From the NCBI GenBank assembly GCA_002338615.1, contig DDIS01000016.1:1-31787 (forward strand): DNA of 31,787 nucleotides, given 5' to 3'. Below, in pieces: positions 19,657 through 27,773 of this stretch. Position 1 is the first letter of the stretch. Each line of letters begins with the position of its first letter. The stretch is from Proteobacteria bacterium UBA1844 (GTDB lineage: Bacteria; Pseudomonadota; Gammaproteobacteria; Steroidobacterales; Woeseiaceae). The position numbers were made by a program, and so were the translations under genes. The notes under the pieces are model-generated. The model made no database searches and was not told where the DNA came from. It saw only the letters and a list, made by a program, of their open reading frames with translations.

Positions 19657-20199
19657 ATGCAAGGTTCAACTACCGCGATGAGCGCTTACTCGCTATTTGA
19701 ACTGCTCGTGACACTTGCCGTTGCGTCAATCCTGCTGGCCGTCGGCGTGCCGTCGTTCAGTAGTGTCTTTGCCAGCAACCGGCAGCATGCCGAGATCAAT
19801 GCCCTGTTCCACGCAATACATGTCGCGCGCAAGGAATCCATCATGCGCAAACGTGTCGTGTCGTTGTGCCCCAGCGTAGATGGCAAACAATGCAATCCAG
19901 GTCGTGACTGGTCATCGGGCTGGCTCATGTTTGACAACATCGATCGCGACGAACCGCCGATGGTCGATGCCGGCGAGGCGCTGCTGACGGTGCACGAAGT
20001 GGACCCGTTGATTCAACTGACCGCGAACCGGCGCGGCTTTACCTTGCGCGCGACGCATCTGCGCGCAACGAACGGCACGTTTGTTGTCTGCGATCGCAAT
20101 AATCGCTCGGCGCCGCGAGCGTTGGTCGTAAGTTACACCGGTCGGCCGCGGGCAGCGCGTACCAATGCACAGCGGCAGCGCTATGCCTGCGCGGATTAA
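19657..20199 (+). CDS. FimT/GspH-type minor pilin 1, cluster B
   Basis: 180 residues. The start at 19657 is fixed by AAGGAGG 7 nt upstream (an ATG at 19636 lacks a site). The prepilin-like segment is SA|YSLFELLVTLAVASILL, with Glu at +5 but Ala instead of Gly before the cleavage point and Tyr at +1, which is unusual. The conserved GspH/FimT region follows: 'INALFHAIHVARKESIMRKR', 'LCPSVDG', 'DWSSGWLMFDN', and a distal strand ending in Cys. FimT/FimU pilins prime pilus assembly, and FimT has been linked to DNA binding during uptake in some species. It is the first gene of cluster B. Confidence 0.87.
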   Translation: MQGSTTAMSAYSLFELLVTLAVASILLAVGVPSFSSVFASNRQHAEINALFHAIHVARKESIMRKRVVSLCPSVDGKQCNPGRDWSSGWLMFDNIDRDEPPMVDAGEALLTVHEVDPLIQLTANRRGFTLRATHLRATNGTFVVCDRNNRSAPRALVVSYTGRPRAARTNAQRQRYACAD

Positions 20200-20297
20200 G
20201 TTAAATAGCGAACGCGGAATTAGACCGTTTGTCGGAGCAAATCCACCGCTGGTCGGATATCTGAAAGTAGCCAGAGAGCCCGCCGTATATTGCTTGC

Positions 20298-20912
20298 ATG
20301 GAAACACGGCAACTTTCAATCCCGCAGGCTGGATTCACCCTGTACGAATTGCTGATCACAATGGTGATCGTCGGCGTCGTACTGTCTTTCGGCATTGCGA
20401 ATCTCGGCGACTTCACGCGCAACAGCCGCATGACGGCCACCGCCAATGACCTGCACGCCGCGTTTCATCTGGCGCGTAGCGAATCCTCGCGTGCAAAAGA
20501 CAATATTACGATCTGTGCCAGCGCCAACTCGATGGACCCCGCGGCGCAATGCGGTGGAACCTGGGACCAGGGTTTCATCGTATTTGAAGACCAGGGCGCC
20601 GGCAACCTGCTGGTCGATGGTACGGATGTCATCCTGCGCCGTGTTGGACCCGTTGCAACCGGCGTCACAATGAATTTCGAAAACGACGCGCGTTATTTCA
20701 GCTACGGGCCTACCGGGCTCGGCCGCGGCAACGTCGCTGGGCCGGCAGTCTCGCGCGTCATCATGTGCGACCACCGCGGCAATGTTGCGGGTGCGGCCAA
20801 CGCATCGACAGCCCGGCTATTTGTCGTAACACCGCTGGGACGTGCAGCGATACTTCGTGAAATTGGGCAGATCGCAGCCGCTGACGCGACGATCGGCGCT
20901 ACTTGCCCGTAA
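20298..20912 (+). CDS. FimT/GspH-type minor pilin 2, cluster B
   Basis: 204 residues with leader METRQLSIPQAG, cleavage G|FTLYELL and Glu5. It has the same family core as its neighbour ('LHAAFHLARSESSRAKDNI', 'ICAS', 'TWDQGFIVFED') and a C-terminal Cys. It is 98 nt downstream of the first fimT-like gene. There is no ribosome site before its ATG, but TATATT ends 6 nt before it, so it may have its own leaderless transcript. One of the pair probably corresponds to fimU and the other to fimT of the pseudomonad cluster. I cannot say which. Confidence 0.88.
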   Translation: METRQLSIPQAGFTLYELLITMVIVGVVLSFGIANLGDFTRNSRMTATANDLHAAFHLARSESSRAKDNITICASANSMDPAAQCGGTWDQGFIVFEDQGAGNLLVDGTDVILRRVGPVATGVTMNFENDARYFSYGPTGLGRGNVAGPAVSRVIMCDHRGNVAGAANASTARLFVVTPLGRAAILREIGQIAAADATIGATCP

Positions 20913-20936
20913 GTCTGGAATACTGACCAAACGACG

Positions 20937-21479
20937 ATGAAATTGATGACAAATGACAACAACAACGCCGCAGGTGCGCCGTTACCGGCGCGGGTGCGAA
21001 GCCTGGATCGCAACAGGATGCCGCGCCAACAGGCAGCCCATGTTACGCAACGCGGCTTTTCTCTGATCGAGGTGCTGGTCGCGCTGATCATCATGTCGGT
21101 CGGTATGCTGGGCATTGCGAGCTTGTATGTACAAAGCATGCAGGCAGGACGCACGTCATTGTTCCGGCACAATGCTGTTACCCTGGCTGGCGATGTCGCC
21201 GACCGTATCCGCGCGAACCCAACGGCGGCGGCAGCTTACGAAGGTGGCGCCGCGAACAACAACTGTATTGCTGCAGGCACCAACTGCAGTGCCCCGCAGA
21301 TGGCCGAGCAGGATATCCTGATCTGGGAACAGCAGGCGCGCGACACACTGCCAAATGGCGACGTCGTGATCACGATTGATGCCGCGCTCGTTCCACCGAC
21401 CTACCGCATTGCCATTACCTGGGATGAACCCGGTCAGGCACAAAACTACACAATCACTATTCCGGTACGGGGAACCTAG
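20937..21479 (+). CDS. pilV: Minor pilin PilV, cluster B
   Basis: 180 residues from the first ATG. The leader would be 40 residues, long for a type IVa prepilin. The ATG at 21018 would give a normal 13-residue leader (MPRQQAAHVTQRG). None of the ATGs has a clear ribosome site, so the start is open. The cleavage site is G|FSLIEVLVALIIMSVGMLG, the typical PilV N-terminus with Glu5. 'TLAGDVADRIRANP' is a further PilV hallmark. The next gene, pilW, begins directly after its stop (TAGATG). Confidence 0.88.
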   Translation: MKLMTNDNNNAAGAPLPARVRSLDRNRMPRQQAAHVTQRGFSLIEVLVALIIMSVGMLGIASLYVQSMQAGRTSLFRHNAVTLAGDVADRIRANPTAAAAYEGGAANNNCIAAGTNCSAPQMAEQDILIWEQQARDTLPNGDVVITIDAALVPPTYRIAITWDEPGQAQNYTITIPVRGT

Positions 21480-22466
21480 ATGATTCCGCTTATTGAACAA
21501 CAACGCGGTTTGACCCTCGTCGAGATGATGGTGGCTCTCGCCATCGGCTCCTTTCTCGTGATCGGTGCGGTGCAGATCTATAACCAGAGTCGCCAGGCTT
21601 TCGTCATTAACGAATCGATCGCCCGTGTCCAGGAAACCGCACAATTTGCGATCGATACGATCGAATCCGATCTCAGGATGGCCAGCAACTGGGGTCGCAC
21701 CAGCCGCGGGCTCGCGATCGAAGGTCGTTCGCTGCCGGGTGATCCCAACCCCAAGAATTTCACACTGTCGCCGGCCGCGGCCCAATGTGGCGTGGACTGG
21801 GTGCTGGACCTCGCCGTGCCGGTTGACGGAAGTGACAACAGTTTCAATCTTCCCTGCGCCGCGCAGGGCGGAGCACAGGCTGGATCGGACCTGATTACCG
21901 TGCGGCGCGCCAGTGTACTGCCATCACCGGTTAATACGCCCGGGCAGCTGAAAATCCAGTCCACTCGGGTGCAGGGCGAACTTTTCGACGATATTACAGT
22001 ACCTGCCATGTTCGACCCGGCCACGTCCGAGACGCACAATCTACAGGTCAACAGCTACTACGTCGCACAGCCAAGCGCCAACAACCTGGTGCCGAACGTA
22101 CCTACCCTGCGACGCAAGACGCTGGTCGTCAACGGTGGCGTGTCCTCGATCATCGATCAGGAAATCGCACCGGGCGTGGAAAACCTGCAGGTGCAACTCG
22201 GTATCGATGTGGATCAGGACAACACAGTGGATCGTTACGTGAATCCCGGTGACGAGATTTACGATCCGGCAGCAGCCGGCTATGTTCCGGGCGCTCGCGT
22301 CATGACGGCGCGAATCTGGCTGGTGGTACGCGGTATCAATATCGAGCTGGGCATCAAGGACGACCGTGACTACGAGCCAGGCAATGTTGACCTCGGTACT
22401 TTCAATGACAATTTTCGCAGGCTGCAAGTCTCGAAAACCATCTTATTGCGCAATTCTCGCACCTGA
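21480..22466 (+). CDS. pilW: Minor pilin PilW, cluster B
   Basis: 328 residues with leader MIPLIEQQRG, cleavage G|LTLVEM and Glu5. The PilW pattern continues with 'GAVQIYNQSRQAF' and 'ETAQFAIDTIESDLRMA'. The C-terminal PilW domain includes a DVDQDNTVD loop (about 240-248) that looks like an EF-hand-type calcium site. The start abuts pilV and the stop is 11 nt before pilX, so it is within one operon. It shares only the N-terminal helix and general layout with the PilW of cluster A. Confidence 0.92.
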   Translation: MIPLIEQQRGLTLVEMMVALAIGSFLVIGAVQIYNQSRQAFVINESIARVQETAQFAIDTIESDLRMASNWGRTSRGLAIEGRSLPGDPNPKNFTLSPAAAQCGVDWVLDLAVPVDGSDNSFNLPCAAQGGAQAGSDLITVRRASVLPSPVNTPGQLKIQSTRVQGELFDDITVPAMFDPATSETHNLQVNSYYVAQPSANNLVPNVPTLRRKTLVVNGGVSSIIDQEIAPGVENLQVQLGIDVDQDNTVDRYVNPGDEIYDPAAAGYVPGARVMTARIWLVVRGINIELGIKDDRDYEPGNVDLGTFNDNFRRLQVSKTILLRNSRT

Positions 22467-22477
22467 GTGGAAAAGGC

Positions 22478-22969
22478 ATGAGCATGTTCGCATCAAATTC
22501 CAGGTACATACATTATCGGCAGCAACATGGCGCCGCGCTCGTTATTGGCCTTATTTTGCTGGTCGTCATTACAGTACTGGCAATCTCCGGCATGAACACG
22601 GCCACCACGGAGATCGCGATGGCGCGGAATGACCAGAATTATGAGAATGCGTTTCAGGCCGCTGAATCGGGCCTCGAGAATGCATTAGCCCAGGGAAACT
22701 ATGACACGCTGGTGCCGCTGGTCTTGCCGCAGTTTGTCTCCGCAACAGGCCACGAGTTTATTGACGCCCGCGTCGAGTATGAGGACGCGACGATGGTGCC
22801 GGACAAAGCATTCAGCCTGGGCGATGGCAGCGGCTTTGCCGCCTACCATTTTCTGGCGACATCGCAGGCTGAGTCCCGACGCGACCCGAATAGCGAGACG
22901 AACCGCGACGCGAGCGCCGTGCACACGCAAGCGTTTTACAAAGTCGGCCCTGAATCGCCAACATTTTGA
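22478..22969 (+). CDS. pilX: Minor pilin PilX, cluster B
   Basis: 163 residues with a pilin-like N-terminus 'RQQHG|AALVIGLILLVVITVLA', no Glu5 (normal for PilX), and the characteristic 'MARNDQNYENAFQAAESGLE' helix. This E-x-G-L segment is the most conserved part of PilX. Expected role: inner-membrane minor-pilin complex with PilV, PilW and PilY1. AAAGG lies a few bases before the start. ATG at residue 3 is an alternative. Confidence 0.9.
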   Translation: MSMFASNSRYIHYRQQHGAALVIGLILLVVITVLAISGMNTATTEIAMARNDQNYENAFQAAESGLENALAQGNYDTLVPLVLPQFVSATGHEFIDARVEYEDATMVPDKAFSLGDGSGFAAYHFLATSQAESRRDPNSETNRDASAVHTQAFYKVGPESPTF

Positions 22970-23018
22970 TAACTCGAAAGATACACCGAGAGTCGCACAA
23001 ATCTTCTGGAGCACTGGC

Positions 23019-23369
23019 ATGAATTTTCGCAAACTGACACTGACCCTGCTGGCCACGCTGTTTATGCAGCCGCTTTATGCTGACCTGGTCACCCTTATCG
23101 AGGCGATCGAGTTATCGCCGTCGAACATCATCTTGCCGGGCTCTCTCAACGGCACGGTCACATTTCTGCCCTGTGTGGATGAATGCGACGAGGACCACCA
23201 GCGCGCCCGACTGACGGCCAATACGAAATTTTTCGTCGATGAAAAAGCCGTCAAGTTTGACGTATTTCGCCAGCAGCTAATGCTGAAGCGGCAGAACAAG
23301 GACAGCTACGCTCTGGTGAGCGTGGACACTAAACAAAACACGATTACGAGCATCCATATCAACGGATAA
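23019..23369 (+). CDS. Small secreted protein of unknown function between pilX and pilY1
   Basis: 116 residues. The start at 23019 follows CTGGAG and begins a clear Sec signal peptide (MNFRKLTLTLLATLFMQPLYA, cut before Asp22). The open frame starts at 22701 but overlaps pilX. The mature part is about 95 residues, rich in beta-forming residues, with a single close Cys pair (CVDEC) and no membrane helix. I do not recognise the family. Its place in the operon suggests a periplasmic chaperone or assembly factor for PilY1 or the minor pilins. The pseudomonad cluster has a similarly sized protein, PilY2, but after pilY1 rather than before it. Homology to PilY2 is not evident by eye. Confidence 0.8.
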   Translation: MNFRKLTLTLLATLFMQPLYADLVTLIEAIELSPSNIILPGSLNGTVTFLPCVDECDEDHQRARLTANTKFFVDEKAVKFDVFRQQLMLKRQNKDSYALVSVDTKQNTITSIHING

Positions 23370-23434
23370 GCGCGTGTTGTTGTGACGGATTGAGCGATCA
23401 GGTCACGGACAGACTTTTGATGAGGTACGGACAC

Positions 23435-26400
23435 ATGTTCAAATCCAAGAAGCACTTCGCCTGGGCACTGGCCGGTGCGTTTTTCGCCATGACTACAGGC
23501 TTGCCTGCGGTTGCCGACGACGTTGAGTTGCTGCTATCGACCCCCGAGGCCAGTATCGCCGCAAAGCCCAATGTCCTGTTCATTCTCGATTCTTCGGGCT
23601 CGATGACGACGGTTGAAACCAGCCAGGAACCTTACAACGCGAATCACTCCTATTCGGGTCCCTGTAACCTGAACCGCTATTACTGGACGACCAATAAAGG
23701 TATCCCGAGCTGCGGCAGCAATTACCAGTTCGACAAGACGGCGTTTGTTTGCAACCAGGGCAAAACGCAGATATCTGCAGCGGGTTCCTACACCGACACG
23801 ATGGCGATGTACCGCAAGAGCAGCAACAAGTGGAAATGGAATACGCTGCACAAGAATCACACCAGCGACGCCGTGGAATGTAAATCGGATTCCGGCATTC
23901 ATGGCGCCGGATCCAACCCGGCGGATGAGCCCTATGCGCGCTCGGGCTCGAACAAACCAGCGTACACCGACCAGGAAAAATTCGCAGTGGACTGGGCGAC
24001 CCAACCTATCTACAGGGTCTATGACAGCAATTACCTGAACTGGTACTACAACCCGCCCGGCACGAGCATGCGCCGCACCGATATCGTCAAGGCGGTTACC
24101 AAGAACGTGCTTGGCTCGATCAAGGACGTGAACGTCGGCTTCATGCGTTTTGATGGCAACGACGGCGGCCCGGTCATGCACGCGATCAAGGACCTCGACA
24201 GCCATCGCACGCAGGCGAACGCGATCGTCGATGCATTGCCGGCCAGCGGCAATACGCCGCTGGCTGAAACATTGTACGAGGCGGCTTTGTATTACAGCGG
24301 GCTGCCGGCCTACTACGGGGACCTGGACAAAACCGATCCTGAGGCGCTGGCTTCATTCGTACCGAGAATTTACCAGCAGCCCGTCGAGTATGCCTGCTCG
24401 AAGAATTTCGTCGTTCTGCTCACGGATGGCGAGCCCACGGCTGACAGGGGTACCTGGAGCAAAGCGCCCAATCTGCCAGACTTTTCTTCGGCACTGGGTC
24501 GCACAACCTGCAAAGGTGATTCCGATGACGACGGCACGTGCCTGCCGGATATTGCCGAATACATGTCCAAAGCCGATATCAACCCTGGCCTCGCCGGGCG
24601 GCAGTCAGTCACCACCTACACAATTGGATTCACGACCAAGCAGGCGCTCCTGAAGGATACCGCCGAGTCGTCCGGTGGCCAGTATTACGAAGCCGACGAC
24701 GTCACGTCGCTGACTGCTGCGCTGACCGACATCGTCACCAATATTTTTGATCGCGATATTTCGTTCACGGCACCTGCCGTTGCCGTCAATGCATTCAACC
24801 GTACTCAGCATCTCAATGATCTGTATGTCTCGGTGTTCCGTGCTGCGGATGAGGTGCACTGGCCGGGCAATATGAAAAAATTCACGATCAAGGAAAGCGA
24901 AATTCGGGACGCCAATAACCTTAACGCCGTGGACCCGGACACAGGCTACTTCTCGAACAGCTCGAAAAACTTCTGGTCCACCCTGGCCGCACCGGATGGC
25001 GCGGATGTAACCAAGGGCGGCGCTGCCAACGCATTGCCAAATCCCGCCGTGCGCAAAATGTATACGGACAATACACCGGGCAGCCTGACACAGGGTTCCA
25101 ACGCTCTCTCGACCGCGAACATGGGCTCGTTTACGCCGGCCGATTTCGGCCTGACCGGTGCAGAGGGCGAACCGTCCATGGAGAAGTTAATCAACTGGAC
25201 GCGCGGCGTCGACGAACAGGACGAAGACAACAACCCGCTCACGACCGTACGCTACGCAATGGGCGACACGCTGCATTCGGAGCCGGCGGCGGTGGTTTAC
25301 GGCAACAATTACGGCGGTCAGGATATCGTCGTTTTCAATGCGACCAACGACGGCTTCCTGCATGCGATCGATGCCAGCACAGGCGAGGAAATCTGGTCTT
25401 TCATCCCGCACCAGTTGCTGGAAAACCTGACCGACCTGTACTTCAACGAGAATGTTGATTACAAGACCTACGGCCTCGACGGCAACATCGTTCCAATCGT
25501 CTACGACGCGGACCACAATGGCGTCATCAATCCAGCCACCGACTTTGTCTACCTTGTGTTCGGAATGCGTCGCGGCGGCGACAAGTATTTCATGGTGGAT
25601 GTCACAGATCGATTTGCACCAAGCCTGAAATGGCAACGGACATTCCCGGAATTCGGCCAGTCCTGGTCCACCCCGTCGGTCGCGAAGATTCGTATTGACA
25701 GCAGCGCGCAATCCAGCCCGCAAGATGCCGTACTCGTGATTGGCGGCGGCTACGATACGTCGCACGACTCCCCGGGACATCCGACCGGACCGGACCTCGA
25801 CGGCGCCGGTATCTACATGCTCGATCTTGAAACCGGTGATGCCATCTGGCGTGTCGGGCGTGACTCGTATGCGGACCTCGTGGCGCCTGGCATGACCCGT
25901 TCCATTCCCAGCATGGTACGAGTGATCGACCTCAGTGGCGACGGCTATGCAGACCGCATGTACGCCGCCGACCTTGGCGGACAGATCTGGCGCTTCGATA
26001 TCAGCAATGGCAAGCGACCAAACCAGCTGGTTGCCGGTGGTGTTATTGCACAACTGGGTGCAGAAGGCCTGAGCAACCCGTCGGCTGCGGAAACGCGCCG
26101 CTTCTACACGACTCCCGATGTCGCCATGTTCACGGACAAACGGCAGGACCGTCGCTATCTTGCAATCAGCATTGGTTCCGGATACCGCGCACATCCGCTG
26201 GACAACAGCGCCTCGGATCGCTTCTATTCAATTCGTGATCCGTATGTTTTTTCACCTTTGACGCAAACGCAATACAACAACTACACCGTGATCAAGGACA
26301 GTGATCTCATCGACGTAGCGGGTAAAGCGCAAACGACTATTCCGGCCAACGGTGATGGCTGGAAGATGAGCTTGTCGAGTACCGAGAAAATACTCTCAAC

Positions 26401-26773
26401 ATCCCGTACATTTGACGACTCCGTGTACTTTGTGTCGTTTGAACCGGAGGTCAACTCGGAGGATCCTTGCCAGGCGGGGCTAAGCCTCAACCGACTTTAT
26501 AAACTCAACGTGGCCAACGGTGATCCGGTCGTGGCAATTGGCGCTGCCGTTCCGTCTGATGGTGCAGAAGCCGATGCGGCACGAGTCACCCGACTCGAAC
26601 AGGGCGGTATTGCCCCGCAGCCTGTATTCCTGTTCCCGTCGCCCTGGCAGCCGGACTGCCAAGGCGAGGAATGCGCTCCGCCGCCAATCGTCTGTGTCGG
26701 CGTCGAATGTAAGGACCCAGGTTTTTCCAATGCACCGGTGCGTACGTTGTGGACTCAGGATGGGATAGATTGA
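23435..26773 (+). CDS. pilY1: PilY1-type tip adhesin, cluster B
   Basis: 1112 residues from the ATG at 23435, preceded by GAGG (the frame opens at 23390 with TTG, and ATG 23420 is also possible). The signal peptide ends at about residue 27 (PAVA|DD). The VWA-like domain carries the metal motif DSSGS (52-56) and 'VVLLTDGEPTADRG'. Its insert is rich in Tyr, Ser and Asn and has few cysteines, unlike cluster A. The C-terminal propeller shows 'IVVFNATNDGFLHAID', 'YLVFGMRRGGD' and 'GGQIWRFDI', with two calcium-type loops: DADHNGVIN (about 689) and DLSGDGYAD (about 827). The C-terminus has a run of cysteines ('CQGEECAPPPIVCVGVEC'). Role as for cluster A. Its stop overlaps the pilE start (TGATG). Confidence 0.93.
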   Translation: MFKSKKHFAWALAGAFFAMTTGLPAVADDVELLLSTPEASIAAKPNVLFILDSSGSMTTVETSQEPYNANHSYSGPCNLNRYYWTTNKGIPSCGSNYQFDKTAFVCNQGKTQISAAGSYTDTMAMYRKSSNKWKWNTLHKNHTSDAVECKSDSGIHGAGSNPADEPYARSGSNKPAYTDQEKFAVDWATQPIYRVYDSNYLNWYYNPPGTSMRRTDIVKAVTKNVLGSIKDVNVGFMRFDGNDGGPVMHAIKDLDSHRTQANAIVDALPASGNTPLAETLYEAALYYSGLPAYYGDLDKTDPEALASFVPRIYQQPVEYACSKNFVVLLTDGEPTADRGTWSKAPNLPDFSSALGRTTCKGDSDDDGTCLPDIAEYMSKADINPGLAGRQSVTTYTIGFTTKQALLKDTAESSGGQYYEADDVTSLTAALTDIVTNIFDRDISFTAPAVAVNAFNRTQHLNDLYVSVFRAADEVHWPGNMKKFTIKESEIRDANNLNAVDPDTGYFSNSSKNFWSTLAAPDGADVTKGGAANALPNPAVRKMYTDNTPGSLTQGSNALSTANMGSFTPADFGLTGAEGEPSMEKLINWTRGVDEQDEDNNPLTTVRYAMGDTLHSEPAAVVYGNNYGGQDIVVFNATNDGFLHAIDASTGEEIWSFIPHQLLENLTDLYFNENVDYKTYGLDGNIVPIVYDADHNGVINPATDFVYLVFGMRRGGDKYFMVDVTDRFAPSLKWQRTFPEFGQSWSTPSVAKIRIDSSAQSSPQDAVLVIGGGYDTSHDSPGHPTGPDLDGAGIYMLDLETGDAIWRVGRDSYADLVAPGMTRSIPSMVRVIDLSGDGYADRMYAADLGGQIWRFDISNGKRPNQLVAGGVIAQLGAEGLSNPSAAETRRFYTTPDVAMFTDKRQDRRYLAISIGSGYRAHPLDNSASDRFYSIRDPYVFSPLTQTQYNNYTVIKDSDLIDVAGKAQTTIPANGDGWKMSLSSTEKILSTSRTFDDSVYFVSFEPEVNSEDPCQAGLSLNRLYKLNVANGDPVVAIGAAVPSDGAEADAARVTRLEQGGIAPQPVFLFPSPWQPDCQGEECAPPPIVCVGVECKDPGFSNAPVRTLWTQDGID

Positions 26774-27204
26774 TGTACGAACAAATGACAGAGAATAGGA
26801 TGTACCGCTCGATGCGCGGCGTAACGCTGCTGGAGTTGATGATCGTGGTGGTTGTGATAGGCGTCCTCACCAGCATCGCATACCCGAGTTATCGCGATGC
26901 AGCGGCGCGCGCCAAGCGCAATGAGGCACGTGCGGCTTTGCTGCAGATTGCGACCAACCAGGAGCGTTTTTACCTGAACAACAACACCTACAGCGGGAAT
27001 CTTGCAGATATGGGGGTCAATGCGACCACGGAAACCGGCACATATGCGATTGCGATCGACAACGTCAGCGCGAATAATTTTCGTGCTACCGCGACGTACC
27101 TGAAAGCGGACGCCGAAGCCGGCAAGTGTGCGAACTTCACAGTCTGGGGCGATGGTACGCGCAGCTCTGCACCGCTGACAGATTGCTGGTCGCGAACGCG
27201 GTAG
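26773..27204 (+). CDS. pilE: PilE-type minor pilin, cluster B
   Basis: 143 residues. The start overlaps the pilY1 stop. The ATG at 26749 lies inside pilY1. The leader is MYEQMTENRMYRSMRG, with cleavage G|VTLLEL and Glu5 (Val rather than Phe at +1), then 'MIVVVVIGVLTSIAYPSYRD', close to the PilE consensus. 'ARAALLQIATNQERFYLNNN' and a C-terminal Cys pair ('GKCANF...TDCWSR', D-loop-like) complete the fold. Last gene of cluster B, converging on lspA with a 26-nt gap. pilE next to the lspA region is also the arrangement in pseudomonads, supporting orthology of cluster B to the classic fimT-pilE cluster. Confidence 0.93.
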   Translation: MYEQMTENRMYRSMRGVTLLELMIVVVVIGVLTSIAYPSYRDAAARAKRNEARAALLQIATNQERFYLNNNTYSGNLADMGVNATTETGTYAIAIDNVSANNFRATATYLKADAEAGKCANFTVWGDGTRSSAPLTDCWSRTR

Positions 27205-27230
27205 GGTTTCGCTTGCCAAAAGCCGTAAGG

Positions 27231-27758
27231 TCAGACTTCCCGATCGGAACTCTTTGCGGCATCGCGACCTGACAGAAAAAGTGACTCGATAATCAGCAGC
27301 GCAGCACCGACGGTAATGGCGGCGTCCGCGACATTGAACGACGGGAACGCCCAGTCGCCAAACCAGACCTGTATGAAATCAGTTACATAACCGTGCAGGA
27401 TGCGGTCAATCAAATTGCCGACCGCGCCGCCCAGCACAAGCGCGAGCCCGGCCGCGAGAATCGCAGGCCCCTGGTAGCGTATACGCCAGACCCAGATACC
27501 AATTACAACACTGACCAGGCTTGCCAATGCCACGAAAAACCAGCGTTGCCAGCCACCTGCATCGGCGAGAAAGCTGAATGCCGCCCCGGTATTGCGCTGG
27601 TGCGTGAGATTCACGACACTATTCAGTGGCACACGACCATAGAGCTCAATAAATTCAATTATCGCGCGCTTGGTAACCTGATCGGCGACAACAACGATCA
27701 GCGCTACGGCCATCCACACAACGAAACGGCTATTTCCGGGATCCGATTTAGGAATCAA
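27231..27758 (-). CDS. lspA: Lipoprotein signal peptidase (signal peptidase II)
   Basis: A 175-residue inner-membrane aspartic protease with four membrane helices that removes signal peptides from diacylglyceryl-modified prolipoproteins. The catalytic aspartates are visible in 'GGAVGNLIDR' (Asp118) and 'FNVADAAI' (Asp145). 'HQRNTGAAFS' is the third conserved box. It is 15 nt downstream of ribF in the same orientation and probably co-transcribed with murJ and ribF. The usual ileS between ribF and lspA is absent, as are the fkpB and ispH genes that often follow. Confidence 0.97.
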   Translation of the reverse strand: MIPKSDPGNSRFVVWMAVALIVVVADQVTKRAIIEFIELYGRVPLNSVVNLTHQRNTGAAFSFLADAGGWQRWFFVALASLVSVVIGIWVWRIRYQGPAILAAGLALVLGGAVGNLIDRILHGYVTDFIQVWFGDWAFPSFNVADAAITVGAALLIIESLFLSGRDAAKSSDREV

Positions 27759-27773
27759 TTTTTGTTGTCCTTG

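Noticed and set aside
25187..26194. 335-codon open frame on the minus strand
   Set aside because: Antisense to the PilY1-B propeller, with no ribosome site or family pattern.
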